The notes under the pieces are model-generated. The model had not been told where the DNA came from, searched no databases, and saw nothing but the letters and a program-made list of their open reading frames with translations. DNA of 64,000 nt from Paramyrothecium sp. XJ0827. Lineage: Eukaryota; Ascomycota; Sordariomycetes; Hypocreales; Stachybotryaceae. The translations under genes were made by a program, and so were the position numbers. This document shows, piece by piece, positions 19,117 to 31,398 of this stretch. Each line of letters begins with the position of its first letter. The stretch's first letter is position 1. Where the stretch lies: NCBI GenBank assembly GCA_020881915.1, contig JAJFPB010000006.1:1-64000 (forward strand). Direction: 5' to 3'.

Positions 19117-22100
19117 GCAATTGCTACGTGGGCATCACGTTTTGCTAAACGGGCATCAGCCTTATGTGGGCATCACCTTTTGCACGCTCTGATTGGTTCA
19201 AATTATCTCAGACCCACCGGTACAACTTCCGCGAAGGCGGTGAAGCTGTTTGACTAACAACCTACCCATACCGTTCCAAGTCGGCAGGCGTATGGGCATA
19301 CTTAGCTTGGGAGCAATTGGTTGGAAGTTTTGTGCCAATTGGTCCGAACAAGCCTGGAACGATTCACTACTAGCCACTACCCGAAGCACAAAATATAGTA
19401 TACCTTGGTTAGTTTAATGAGTTAGGTACATCAGCATAAGGATCTTTTAATGTAACTAGCTATTTCGAACTACAATACAATCTTCCTCTGTATTGACCAC
19501 ATACAAGGCTTGTTGTTCTTGAGTATCTCTGTCTATTCGTTTCCAAATATCGTCTACGCCTCTTCTCTTTGTTCCTAGAGGGTTATCACCTAATTCCACA
19601 GCAACCTGGGCCTCGATACGGTCATCTTCAGCTTGACTCCAGTCTAGATATGCCATCATCTCCTCCTTGGTCCATTCCCTTGAGCCAGCTGAAGTGGTGC
19701 AATATTTTGACATCTGCTTGTAGTCGATACACCATGCATAGCTCTCCTTATTGTATCGGGATGGAAGGTTTTTTGCCTTCCGGTATTCTTGGTTGGTTTT
19801 GATACTACCGCTAGGTTGGGCCTTATACCAAACCGCTCTTGCAGCTTCGTATCTCTGATATATAGCCTTTGGGTCATCGAACCTTAGTGGCGGAGGAGGC
19901 AGAGATGGACTTGCTGAAGGAGATGATAGATTAATCGCCTGCGTAGGGGCTATGGTCTCGGCGATAGGCACTGCTGGTGATCCCGGGGCTATTGTAGAGC
20001 TCATTGCGAGGTTTTTGTTCAGGGAATTCGGATCTGGTACCGCAGCAACCTGCGGGACTGTCTCTGGGCCGGGGGTCGGAGAAAATTCCTGGAACCATAA
20101 CGGACAAATATTTGAATTCCGTTTATGTCCTACTTTATGGCATCTACTGCATGTCGGTGGTGCCTTTTTTGCCGCTTCAATTGCTTTAAGGACGGGTGGA
20201 ATTGATTCTTCACCAATGCCAACTAAGGTCTCCCACTGGCTCATCCGTCTTCGTATATTTGGCTGAATCCGCCGCCCACTCACACGTGCCCCTGTAGTCC
20301 TCCCAAATCCTAGAGTAGCTATATGTCTTTGCGAACTGGGATATTGAGATGGGCTATGGCTGATAGTGGGTTGGGAGTTCAGAGTCTGGCTTGCTTCGGC
20401 CGATAGTCTTGCGACCGATTCGCCTGCAGGCTGGAGTAGTTGAATATCAGGCTGGCCTTCTGTTTGACTTGCCTGAGATCCCTGTGAATGGAAGACCGCT
20501 CCGATAGCCAGCCGTCTGGGAACGGGTTGAGCAGTGTTCTTTGGCTTTCCGCAAAAAGGTTTGGCAATATTTGGGTCGAGAATCCGTCGGTAGGGGTCAT
20601 CTACCGTAGATTCCCGTAGATGCCACCGCTGATGGACCTCCCATTTGGAGAAGGGTCTACCAGATACAAGCTTAGAGTAGATCTTATGGTAGCATGGAAT
20701 GCCAAGCTCTACCGAAACCATGCAACTAACGTCACAGTCCCCAACCAGTTCTGGCTTAGGATTTGACTTTGTTGGTATGCCTTTTAATGCCCTTCGGTAC
20801 TGCCATGTAATCAGAGTTAACCCTCTAAGGGACATAATGGTCCGGAGTTCTCCAAGGTAGTCAGAGGACTGCCTAGAATATTCACGATTCGTGAGAATCC
20901 CATCCTGGGCACAACGGTCGTTAAAATTCGTTTCCTGGTCCGCCATCATCTCTTCAATAGCTTCGGCTAGCCGAAAAGGTGACTCATGCCATTTAATAAG
21001 TAGCCCTTGATGCTGTTATTACTCGCTTCTGTCCCAGAGGTGACGCGTATACCGAAATTGCGATACCCTCGAATAAAGCAGCGTGCCCACTGTGCCCTAA
21101 CAGGCATATAGATCCGATATAGATATAAGAGGATGGCTCTTTGGTCATCGAACTCTTTACAGAGAATAATCCACGCGTTGTCATGGTCTTTCTCGGTCTC
21201 GGCAAAGACAACGCCTCTCCACATCTCAAGGACCCCTCGATAGTCATGACCAATAAATTCAGCGACAGCTTCCTCCTGAGATTCGGATAATTTAACTGCT
21301 AGTCGATCCTCGTTATTTAACGTCAGCTGATCTTGTGTGCAGCCAGGCGACCCTTCAGTGTCAGGTTCTTCGCGAGGCAATGTATCAATCACATGCTTCC
21401 ACCTTTGTTTGGCCCGGAGGAGTACGTTGGAGTTGATGTGGTGGATACAAAGCTGCTGCTGGGTTTCGGGAAAGGTAATAGAGATGGCAGCTTTCATCTG
21501 TTCGTCAAAGTCCGTGATGGCCACATCCGGAATACGGATATCGTATCGGGCTGCCAGATCTCGAATCGCATCTAGAAGAAACTGGAACCCCTCAACCCTC
21601 TCATTATCAACGACCCCGAACGCAGCATTGTACACTGACCCAAGGCAGGTTTGTCCAGTCACCTGAAACAAGGGGAGCTTGAAACGATTTGTACTATATG
21701 TATTGTCCAAGCTTAGGACTTCTGGAAAACGCTTCCACATGCGTAGACAGTATGGGAGAGTCCACACAAGCCCGACGAGCCGGTTAGGCTCACTCTCGTC
21801 CCATTTCGTAATATACGGTATTGTCCGCCTATCGAACTGCTTTAATAATGCAGCACTTGTAGGGAGGCCATCAAGTTTCTCCCGGCCAATAGCAGCTCTA
21901 GCATTGTATATATCCTTTTGCGTGAGTACGGTCCCTGGATGCTTTTCCTTGACGATGCTGCGGACATCGCGGGCCCGGATGCCTACCCGGCGGCTAGATA
22001 ACTTGATGGTTTCTTGTACCGCGGCGTCACGCCTGCGATGGGCTGGATGGGCGGATGGTCTGATGCTTGGTAGATGGTTGTGTTGGCTGTGCGCTGGATC

Positions 22101-23104
22101 ATCGAGCTGGCGTAGATGCCAGTGATAATTGTTTTTCTCTAATGATTCGGCAACCATCTTCCACCTACAACCACACTTGCGAGATCTCTCTCTCGCGAAG
22201 GCCAGCCCTTTTCTTATTAACCCTTGGCTCTCCGTATCGATCACATTCGAATGTGTAACGAGCTAGCCGGCCTTTACGGGTGAGACCATTTCGCTTGATG
22301 ATGGCGAATCCATTCTCTTTTGCAAATGTGTTGACGCGGGTATATAAGGCCTCGGCAGTTGGCTCGAGTGGTCCTGGGACTGGTGGGTTTGGTATAGCCC
22401 TTTTAGAGCCAGTCGTAGACTCCTGGGATATATACCCTGTGGCATCCTCCTCATCTGCCTGCAGAGGTGTTGTCGTATGCGGCGAGGTACGGTTTTCGTG
22501 AGAAGAGCTTCCGGGCGGTGAGCTATATAGATTATTGAAAGTTTCGAGAGCCCTTGTAGTCAGTCGTTCGTTGATGCCAACAGTGTCCCGAACAAGTTGC
22601 AGAGTCGATATTAGTTCGCCGGGAAGCGGGCTATGCAGAGGGGTCGCATTCAGGAGTTGGGTATCAATATCGTGAGGTCTAAACTCGGTTTCTGGAGCTG
22701 GGATCTCGCCTACAAGCCTAGGGCCGGTTTTCCCATTGGCATCATTCAAGCGTCCCTCATGTGGTTGTTTTCTAGACCGGAGGTTGGCTGACATCGCGAT
22801 TGAGCATGGGTCGAGGCTAAATTGAACAGGTGTATTTGGAAGACCAGCAAAACCATCGTCTAACCCTTTTTCTGTCCTTTTCTTCATTCCCCTTTTCATC
22901 CCTTTTTACACCCATCACTACATGTGACCCTTACTTCATCCCTTTCTGTGAGACTACCCAATTAGAAAGAGATACATCGGCAGAATTCGAAAAGCCTCGA
23001 CTGCACTACCAAGAAAAATTTGAACCAATCAGAGCGTGCAAAAGGTGATGCCCACATAAGGCTGATGCCCGCTTAGCAAAACGTGATGCCCACGTAGCAA
23101 TTGC
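19117..23104. mobile_element. Mutator-like element (MULE)
   Basis: The element starts GCAATTGCTACGTGGGCATC and ends with the inverse; the TIRs extend about 100 bp with few mismatches, to AATTTGAACC at about 23025. A 10-bp target duplication, CGGTACGTAG, lies at 19107-19116 and 23105-23114. Size 3988 bp. The intact duplication dates this insertion after that of the surrounding piggyBac-like element. MULEs usually give 8-11 bp duplications, in agreement. Confidence 0.95.
19456..22899 (-). pseudogene. MULE transposase, two frameshifts
   Basis: Start ATG at 22899. After a Ser/Thr-rich N-terminus comes a FAR1-like zinc domain (TFAKENGFAIIKRNG, later KCGCRWKM). The MULE core follows, with LSLDNTYSTNRFKLPLF, VAITDFDEQMKAAI and the CIHHINSN block. 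A SWIM-like zinc site, CDVSCMVSVELGIPCYH, and a C-terminal CSRCHKVGHKRNSNIC knuckle follow. Frame shifts are needed near 22210 and 20975. The fused product would be about 1140 residues. Its TIRs are well preserved, so the element may be recent even though the gene is broken. Confidence 0.85.
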
Positions 23105-23183
23105 CGGTACGTAGGGGGACTTTTAAAACCCCCTGCAGCTAATTTTCTATGTATTCAATTCAGCTACTTCTTACATCATAGAC

Positions 23184-25295
23184 ATGGCACCCCAATTGAC
23201 CGTCCAAGGCCTCAGACAACGCGGCGGCCGCCGCCGTCAGGGCAACGATGCTACTAGCTATCTATTGCAGCTACAGATTGACAATAGCTCGAGGGAGCAA
23301 GCCGTAGATAACACATGCAGACCAGACATTGAGCCGGACGATAATGTCGTGACCAAATTTGAGCCATTCAACGTTCCGGCACGCGATTTCCTCGTCCAAG
23401 ACCTTCCAAATACACCGTTGAAGCTATTCCAGGAATTCCTACCCGTCCAACTAGTCAGGAAATGGGTCAAATATACAAACAAGGCCCCAGCACCTGAACA
23501 GATAGGTCCGGGGCCTCATACAAAGCAGGGCCAAAAAAGGGCCCAGGGCGTCAGAGCAAGTGGAAAGACACATCTATTGAGGAAATCTATCTATGGATAG
23601 GGATCCTTATATATATGACCTTACATAAGGAATTTCATTACGAGGACTATTGGAAAGCGTCTACAGACGACGAATTCGTTCCGGACCATCCGGTGGCTCA
23701 GTTCATGACCTATGATCGTTTTTTCCTACTAAAAAGACGGCTGCGTACGTACGATCCGGATGCAATTGAGATTGGGGTCCCTTACCCGTTCAACAAGGTC
23801 AATGAATGGTCCAACCATATGATGGAAGCCTCTGTCCGGCTCGTTGAAATTGGCAGCATTATTGGGGTCGATGAAGGCATCGTCGGCTTCAAAGGACGCT
23901 CCCGTCATAAGATAACTATCAAGACAAAGCCAACGCCCACAGGGCTCAAGGTCTGGATCCTAGGTGCCCATGGGTATCTGCTTTGCTGGTATTGGCATCA
24001 ACCCGGACCAAAATACGGTCCCGTCGGCGTTGAAGCCGACCTTGAAGACCTATCTCAAAGAGCCCCTTGGCCCGAGCCCTCAGACATATCGTCAGACGAG
24101 GCCTCGTCTGACGATATGTCTGACGATGCATCTGACGGGTCAGAAATCAACCCCTTAGACGAGCCGTCAGATGAGCTAGCTAGGAGCTTTTAGATAGCCT
24201 TCCAGTCAAGCTACCGCCGTTGAATCCGACCCAAGCTGTCGTTGTTGCCCTAGTATCCAAGCTGCCGCCGGATACATATCATGTCATTGTTGACAACCTT
24301 TTCTCGTCGCCTGACCTCTTCAGGGCTCTTAGGATCATAGGGACCGGGGCCACCGGCACATGCCGTACGAATTGTGGTCTGTATCGCCGTCTTGTCAAGG
24401 AAAAGGAAAATGATAGAAAGGGAAAAGATCTGTGGCCTTGGGGTAGATATGAGGCCTGGGCCACGCCGGACAATAAGGTAGGAAGCCCTAGGAAACCGGC
24501 TATAGGAAATGCCCTACTGACCGTCTTCAAGGTCAACCAAATCGCATGGAAAGACAACGCCCTAGTGTTGTTTTTATCTACAGTTTACGAGGGCCATGAG
24601 ACCACCGTACGTCTCCGCCGGCGGCCCAATTCAACGCAGCCGTACAGTCGTTCAATCAAGCAGAAATTCGGCTCTGAGTCTGTCTTACAGTTATCCATGC
24701 CGTCTATAGCTGCTGACTACAACGATCAAATGAATGCTGTAGATATAGCTGACCAACTGAGGGCTATTTTCCAGCAGACACAACATCGTGAGCGCCGGGG
24801 CCCTGGTCGGGCTCTTACTTGGTCCTTCCTCCTTGCAACAGCTCTTACAAATAGCTTCATTTTACAGAGAGAGACGGCAAGCCGGCTTGGAAGCCGTATA
24901 AGTCTCAAAGTCGTTGGCAGCAGGCCCTAGTTGACGATGTCTTCAAAGCTTATAGAAAAACAGGCTCATCCAGGCAGCGTTACAATCCTGGAGACGTTTC
25001 CACGCCCCTAGATAGTCATAAACCCGGTAGCCGAGGTCAAGGAAGATGTCTTGCTTGTCAAGGCATCCAAATTGGCCCACGATCTCAGAGCTCTCAACGC
25101 CCTAGGAAAAAGGGGCCCCTAGGGACATTGGATGCGAATAGCATCAATAGCAGGGCCGGGCCACAAGGGCAGCGACGGCAGCAACGGAAGAAAGATACAA
25201 GGCCTCGGTGGGGCTGTCTGACTTGTAATGTAGCTCTTTGTAAAGGCGCCAAATGCTGGGACTTCTATCATAAGCCAATTTCCCTAGTTACCTAA
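23184..25295 (+). pseudogene. piggyBac-type transposase, frameshifted
   Basis: ATG at 23184. The N-terminus is basic (GLRQRGGRRRQG). The DDE_Tnp_1_7 domain follows, with GVDEGIVGFKGRSRHKITIK carrying the first catalytic Asp, then YHVIVDNLFSSPDLFRALR with the second, and later VDIADQLRAIFQQTQHRERR. The C-terminal cysteine-rich domain reads CLACQGIQIG ... GCLTCNVALCKGAKCWDFYH. Shifts are required near 23550, 24195 and 24890. An Asp/Ser-rich stretch at about 24080-24190 contains a 44-bp perfect palindrome. About 640 residues if joined. Confidence 0.85.
24080..24123. repeat. 44-bp perfect palindrome inside piggyBac gene
   Basis: TCAGACATATCGTCAGACGAGG is followed immediately by its exact reverse complement, with no spacer. 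In frame it encodes the acidic SDISSDEASSDDMSD stretch. An identical 41-nt stretch of this palindrome occurs at 33254-33294, outside any transposon I can define. Confidence 0.95.
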
Positions 25296-25387
25296 TGTCA
25301 CTCGATTTTACCTGGTTTTAATTGGATCAGATCCCTGTCCGGTACATCCTTGTGCCCTTCGCACACTCAAGGAGATAGCCTACATTA

Positions 25388-27230
25388 ACGTACATTATAA
25401 GCGAGCGACAGAGACAAGCGAGCGACACAAAAGTCCCTCACCTTACATCCAAACCATTTGATCAATTGATTCTCAACAATTCAACATGCTAAACTCGAAT
25501 AATGAGGCTAATATCAATCTTGCACTTCAGGCTCTTCAATCAAACCAGAACTTAAGCCTGCGACGCGCTGCAACTATCTATTGTGTGCCCTTGAAAACGC
25601 TACATCGTCGGCAGCAGGGCATACAGTCCCGACGCGATACTATGGCTAATTCACGTAAACTATCTGATCTTGAAGAACAGACGTTCGTTGAATATATCCT
25701 TGACCTGGATATGGGAGGGTTTTCCCCCCGGCTTTGTGGTGTTGAAGAAACGGCCAATCGACTGCTTGCTGAACGCGATATGCCTCCACTTGGGCAACGC
25801 TGGGCTTCAAACGTCGTCAGGCGGCAACCAGAGCTCAAGACGCGTTTCTTTCGCAGATATGACTACCAGAGAGCCAAATGTGAAGATCCAATCGCAATAA
25901 ACGCGTGGTTTGAACTTGTGGCGAACACAATCGCGAAGTATGGCATAAGATCAAATGATACGTACAACTTTGATGAGACTGGCTTTATGATGGGCGTCAT
26001 TATAAGCGGGATGGTCATTACAGGCGCAGAAAGGCATGCAAACCCTAAAAAGATCCAACCCGGAAACCGTGAGTGGGTTACAGCGATTGAATCGATCAAT
26101 TCTGAAGGGTGGGCGCTGCCGCCGTTCATCATTGTTGCAGGCCAATATCACCTCTCTAGCTGGTATCGCGAAAGCAACCTCCCGGGCGATTGGGCTATTG
26201 CAACTACTAAAAATGGCTGGACCGATAATGAGACAGGCCTCCAGTGGCTAAAGCACTGCAATCGGGCATTCAATTAAAAGATCAAATGGTGCCTATCGTC
26301 TTCTGATCCTTGACGGGCATGAGAGCCACCATTCGGTCGCTTTTGAGGATTTCTGCAAGGAGAATAAGATTATTACGCTCTGTATGCCGCCTCATTCATC
26401 TCATTTGCTCCAGCCGCTTGATGTGGGCTGCTTTGGGCCGCTTAAGAAGGCTTATGGTCACGAAATAGAGCATTTGATCAAATGCTCTATAACACACATT
26501 TCCAAGACCGAGTTCTTTCCCGCCTTCCACAACGCACACCAAGTCATAAAGACCAAATCGAATATTCAGGGAGGCTTTAAAGGAGCTGGACTTGCTCCTT
26601 TAGATGCGAACCATGTGATCTCGAAGCTTGATATTCGATTACGAACTCCAACGCCTGCGATAAATGAGCCAGAGCTTCCTGCCCCTTGGAGCTCACGAAC
26701 CCCAAAGACAGTAAGAGAAACCGAATCTCAATCCGAATACCTAAGAAGACGAATCGAGAGGCATCACAGCAGCTCACCAGCATCAATTATTGAAGCTTTA
26801 AAGTCAATGACCAAAGGTTTAAAGGGAACAATGCAGGAGATGACATTGCTTAGGGCTGAGGTCCGGGATCTTCGAGAGGCAAATGAGATACTAAGCCGGC
26901 GCCGGAGGGAAAAAAGAAACGCCTACGCAATGGAGGGACAATGACTGTAGAGGAAGGTCAGGCATCAATTGATCAAATGGATGTAAGTACGCAGATAGTA
27001 GCTGAATCATCGAGGCGAGGTGGTCGGGGGAGGTCAGCGCAACCCACCCAAAGGCGCTGTGGTGTATGCGGCAAGCCCGGGCATAGTGCACGAACATGTA
27101 AGATGGAGGTAGAGGTCTCTGGGCAAGAGTATGGCGATTAGTTTCAATTGATCCAATGGTTCCTTGTGTTTTAATTGAGGTTCCTATTCTGGGGGTTGAG
27201 ATTTTTGGGCCACTCGCTTATCATGGACGT
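25388..27230. mobile_element. Fot/pogo-like DNA transposon, copy 2
   Basis: Starts ACGTACATTATAAGCGAGCG and ends with the inverse of ACGTCCATGATAAGCGAGTG, so the ends are imperfect inverted repeats. TA duplication at 25386-25387 and 27231-27232. Size 1843 bp. The left end has two CGAGCGACA-type boxes, the right end one. It landed 8 bp outside the right TIR of the piggyBac-like element. Confidence 0.9.
25486..27141 (+). pseudogene. Fot/pogo-like transposase, copy 2, frameshifted
   Basis: ATG at 25486. Helix-turn-helix region LSLRRAATIYCVPLKTLHRR, then YNFDETGFMMG. An extra G at about 26262 shifts the frame before LLILDGHESHH; the third Asp block LLQPLDVGCFGPLK lies at about 26400-26440. A leucine-rich coiled coil follows (MQEMTLLRAEVRDLREANEI). 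At a 6-A run (about 26910) the frame ends at a TGA overlapping an ATG (ATGA, 26941), from which a 66-codon frame with zinc knuckle CGVCGKPGHSARTC continues. Copy 3 has seven A's there and reads through. Confidence 0.85.
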
Positions 27231-27393
27231 TAACCGGTTGTGGAAATTCGGCGATATGTCGTCAGCCTCTTGCCAAGTTGGACTTGTCATGAACTCCATC
27301 TGCACGCCCGAAGCGGCTATTCTGTTGCATCGAAAATAGCGGCCAAGGACCCACGCGTATTGAGCCTACCCAGTTTAGGCATTCGTGTACAAC

Positions 27394-28440
27394 ATGTTGG
27401 TGGACATACCACCTGAAATCTTCGATCTTGTTCTAGGCAATGTGCGTACGTAATTCATGCTATGGGAAAGGAACACTAACGCTCTCCGTCACAGCTGAGC
27501 AGAGTCGATGTAAAGTCACTCTCCCGTGTCTCAAAGGATATTCGCGCGGCGGTTGCCGATAGGCTTTGGAAATCCATCGCAATATGGGCCAAGGATCCAC
27601 CCCACCACTGGGTCGACGGCTCGGCTGTGCGACAAACGCATCTTAGTCTTACTCGAGAGCTTCACTTCCGCTCGTCTTTTGAACATACTATATGGCACCG
27701 TTGCCCGCATCCACCGTATTACGAAGTAAATGGATCAGAGATGAGACGGAAAGCGAAGATGACATTGCATATGATGATGCGGAGCCGTTTGCCGAACTCG
27801 TGCAAGGGGCAGAAACGATACTTGGACGCCTAAAAGATGACCAATTGCACACTTTCAGGCAAGTACCACAAAACTTTGATATTACAGTTGGATGACTGAT
27901 TGTTGAATAGTTGGGACTTTGGTACATGTGTGCCACCTGGGTTCCTCGGACCTGATGGCATCGTCAGTCGCAAGCAGCCATTCTTCCGCTGCTTGGACTT
28001 GACCACCGACTACTTGTGTATCAGGTGTCAGGGCTTGGATATTTCGTCATTCGGTCATGTCTGCACTCTGCGTTGGAGAGCTGTCCACCCAGAGAACATG
28101 CAATCGCTTGGTCTTGCAATCAAGACAAACAGGACACACCTGGAAACTCTGGAGGTGGACTTTGTTGATTGGCAAAGATCCTGGGCTCGGCTGAACACAG
28201 ACGTCGGCTGAACACAGACGACAGTGAAGACGACGACGGTGACAATGATACAATCTCCCCCGAATTGATAAACTTCTTTGCGTTTCACGTATTGGGCATC
28301 AACATCCACCAACCACGGCTCTTTTTACCCCATCTGACCAGTCTGAAGCTTACACAAGTCCCTCTTGTAGCAGCCATGGCGCACGCCGTCCGTTTTGACA
28401 GTCTGAAATCACTTACCCTGCGCATGTGCCCAGCGCTGGT
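27394..28440 (+). pseudogene. F-box-like protein, broken
   Basis: ATG at 27394 opens MLVDIPPEIFDLVLGN. A 53-bp intron (27442-27494, GTGCGT...TCACAG, phase 0) leads to LSRVDVKSLSRVSKDIRAAV, completing an F-box-like motif (P.EI...L..L...D..SLS.VSK.IR). F-box proteins are Skp1-SCF substrate adaptors. The frame shifts near 27730 to DETESEDDIAYDDAEPFAEL. A 17-bp tandem duplication (28188-28204 / 28205-28221) shifts it again. The last segment, PHLTSLKLTQV...LKSLTLRMCPA, looks leucine-rich-repeat-like. It stops being convincing where it meets the 3' end of the convergent kinase gene. Confidence 0.6.
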
Positions 28441-31398
28441 GATGGACCAGCTGAACTGCTGCCCAAATCAACAGACTTCATCGGTCTGGGATGTCTTGGG
28501 CGATGGACGCTGCCAGGGGCAACAGCGATGCTTAAAGCCACCTGGGGTTGGGCTCGCTTGTCGGTACTAGCAAACAATCCCCGATCGACAGATCGAGAGC
28601 GGTTGGTTTCATCCATCACCAGGTCCAGACGACAACTTTGCCTCAGAGCCTCGGCTTCCCGCCCCAGCACATCTTGGGCTCCATCACAAAGGGGTGTACA
28701 TGGCGTCGTTTGTGAGATGGGTATCGGCGACGGCGCAGCTAGGTGCTGAAAATGTTGGCTAAGCCTCCTGAGACCATGCCCGGACCCGTGGCCATGCGAG
28801 TGCCGGGTTCGAAGCGTAAATTTATGCGATGAGTTGGTGGTGTCTTCGTAGCTAGTGCTTGCTGGGATCGACGAGGCGGAAGCCCCACGAGGTAGATCGA
28901 TCGGAGGCAATACAGTGGCCATGGGGTCGTAGGCGACCGGCTCCAAAGTCACATCAAGGGATGCATTCTTCAAAGCATCGTGATCTTTGGACGGGTAGCT
29001 TTCTTGGGAGCCGGATAGAAAGTAGTCATCGGGTCGGATACTTCGCCGTCTTTCGCTCCTGGCTTGTTGCGGATTCGAAAGGTCGCCGGCAGAGCTAGCC
29101 GCACTGCTGGCGGCCCGGCGTCGCGACTTGCTTTCGCTTCGCTCGACTAAAGGGTGGATAACCTTGCCCACGGCCTTCTTGATGGTGGACCGGACATGAT
29201 CCAGGAAAGTGATGGGGACAACGGCAGCTGACACGTCGCGCTCGTCGACCTGGATCTTGCGACCAGACGATGGCCGGGCTGGGTCAGTGTCGTCAAGCCA
29301 GCCAATAGGATTGGGAATGTCCTGAACAACCCAAGGGTGGCGCTTGATGTCGCTAAGACGGATTCGTTTGTCCGGGTTCTTAGCCAGCATTTGCCGGAGA
29401 AGGTCGTAGAGAAGATTATCGACGTCCTCGTATTCAAGGTCGTTGTCGTCACGGTAGGGGAATGTGTTTTGACGCTTATAGAGCGAGGTTCCAGCAGGAG
29501 AGGTTGATGGATCAACAGGCTTTAACCGCCTTCGTGGGATGTAAACATCATCTGTCGCAATCTTCCTGAACATCTGGAACTCGTCCTCGGCCAGGAACGG
29601 AATGCGAGCGTAGATGAGACAGTACAGGGTGACTCCCAAAGACCACACGTCAATCTGCTCGGAAACCTTGGGTTGCTCCTTGTCGGGATCGGTGTAGCAT
29701 AGTTCGGGAGCGAAGAAGGCGGGAGTGCCAACGGTCTTGGCAAGCTCCAGATCATCGTCGAAGTCTTTAGCCTCGGACTCGGATACGGTCTCGTCGCCAA
29801 ACTCGCCGTCCCGAATGGGTCGGCCGAAGTATGAAACACCAAAGTCGGATATTTTGACCCGATGCTCCCTGCTCCACAAGAGGTTGGCAGGCTTAATGTC
29901 TCGGTGGACGACGCCTTGATAGTGGAGATACTCGAGACCAAGCACAGTGTCTCGGAAGGCAGATCGGGCCTGGTCGAGAGTGAAGCAGGGTACGTAGGTG
30001 TAGTCGTCGGCAAAAGGATCGTGTGAATGAAGATTGTAGTCCACAGAGGACATGTGAGAAATGATGGAGTCGGCCATGCTAGGAGAGCGACCACGAGAGG
30101 CAGCCTCTTCGATGTAGGAGCCCCACAGGACACCATCAAGGGCGGTGGTGGACGTCGGGTTCGAGCGGAGAGGTCCGGGAGTCTCCATATCCTCATTCCA
30201 GTCCAGAGACTCGTCGGGGTCGATGGATGCAGCAGCCATTGAGACCACAGATTGAGCTCGGGACGGGGCTCGTGAAGAAGGACGCGACATGGAGCGAGAC
30301 GACATGGTATCCATGATGGCAAAGTCTTCTTTGGAAGAAATACGAGATTGCTGGCCAGCACTGCTGGCATCCTCAGCAGCGCCATGTTCGACGCTCCAGA
30401 AATCTTGAGGGCCTGCGTAATTTTGGGCCATCTTCGCTCGCTTCAGTTTCTTGATTGCTTGCCGCCTTTCGAGGAGCTGTTCGTATTTTTCCTCCTCGGC
30501 AGAGGGGGGCTCGCCACGCATTTCACGCTCGATCCTCCGCCGCTCATAGAGGCATATGTGCGGGAGCCCCTTCTTACGCCAGACAATCTCACCGAGCTCG
30601 ACATGCTCGAGGACCATGTAGATCTTCTTTAGCTCGGGATCGTCGATGACTTCGAGAAGGGCAACGACGTTGGGGTGACGGATCTTCTTGAGGATGGCAA
30701 TCTCCTTCTTGGTTTTGTCCTGTGGCGACATGGCGGTTACCTTGCCGAGACGGCGTTTCTTGGAGAAGCGTGGAATGATCTTGATGGCCACATTTTCGCC
30801 GGTCTCGAGGTTTCGTGCGAGCTTGACCTTGCCGTGCATGCCGCGGCCAATTTCTTCGATGACCTCATATTGGTTGATGAGCTTACGTCCCGTGGCCAGG
30901 TCCGAGTCGATGAGAGCCTTGTGTGTCCTATGATAAGTTAGTCGTGCGACTCGAAACCCAGCGATTGCTGCAGCACAAAAAACATTCAAGTCCGGACGTG
31001 CCCCGCTGAGCACAGGCGGCGACTGCAAGCAGCGAGGGGTAAAATGGCCAGCAATATGGTAGATGCAGAAGAAAGACGGGGGAAAAAAGATCGACGACGT
31101 ACTCTCTGACTTTGTGTGTCTGCAGAGGGTGCAGATATGGCAGTCCGTTCAGAGGAGGAGCAGGCGTGTTGCTTTCGGAAAAGGTTGTGTGTGGGAGGAG
31201 GCCACTGTGCCGGATGGCGGTAGGACTGAACAGTCCTGGTGACGACATGGGCGTGCTCTCGGCGGTGCGCAATGGCAAGGGAACGGGCGAAGGAAATTGT
31301 GTGATGAGCGAAGGATGAGGCATAGGAGAGTTGTGCTTCTGCTGGTGTTGCTGCTGCTGCTGCAGGGGCAGCTCGTTACGCTGCTCTGACGACTCCAT
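28413..31398 (-). CDS. Ssp1/CaMKK-type serine/threonine protein kinase
   Basis: Two exons: ATG at 31398 to 31103, a 175-bp intron (30928-31102, GTACGT...CTAAC...ATAG, phase 2), then 30927 to stop at 28413; 936 residues. The splice restores LQTHKVRETHKALIDSDLAT. Kinase features: glycine loop GRGMHGKV (about 126-133), VAIK Lys about 148, HRDIKPANLL (His about 440), SDFGVSYF about 460, GTPAFFAPEL with APE. A Ser/Arg-rich insert of about 190 residues sits before the HRD loop, as in fungal calcium/calmodulin-dependent kinase kinases (S. pombe Ssp1, yeast Sak1/Tos3/Elm1 group), which activate AMPK/Snf1 and CaM kinases. A polyglutamine stretch lies near the N-terminus. All catalytic residues are present. 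The extreme C-terminus overlaps the antisense F-box remnant. Confidence 0.9.

Larger units (their letters stand above)
19040..25379. mobile_element. piggyBac-like element with nested MULE
   Basis: A perfect 37-bp inverted repeat (first 20 bases GCTATCTCCTTGAGTGTGCG) lies at 19040-19076 and inverted at 25343-25379. It encloses a piggyBac-type transposase at 23184-25295 and a complete MULE at 19117-23104. Removing the MULE leaves an element of about 2.3 kb, normal for piggyBac. Flanking bases (TCTC left, CTAC right) do not form the TTAA duplication expected for piggyBac, so the exact termini or the insertion target are uncertain. Confidence 0.8.

Noticed and set aside
29522..30385. Long minus-strand frame of 288 codons over the kinase gene
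   Set aside because: Alternative frame of the kinase coding sequence; the kinase frame has all catalytic motifs.
30928..31028. In-frame upstream extension of the kinase second exon
   Set aside because: It reads through the 175-bp intron, which has good donor, branch and acceptor sites and joins conserved text when removed.
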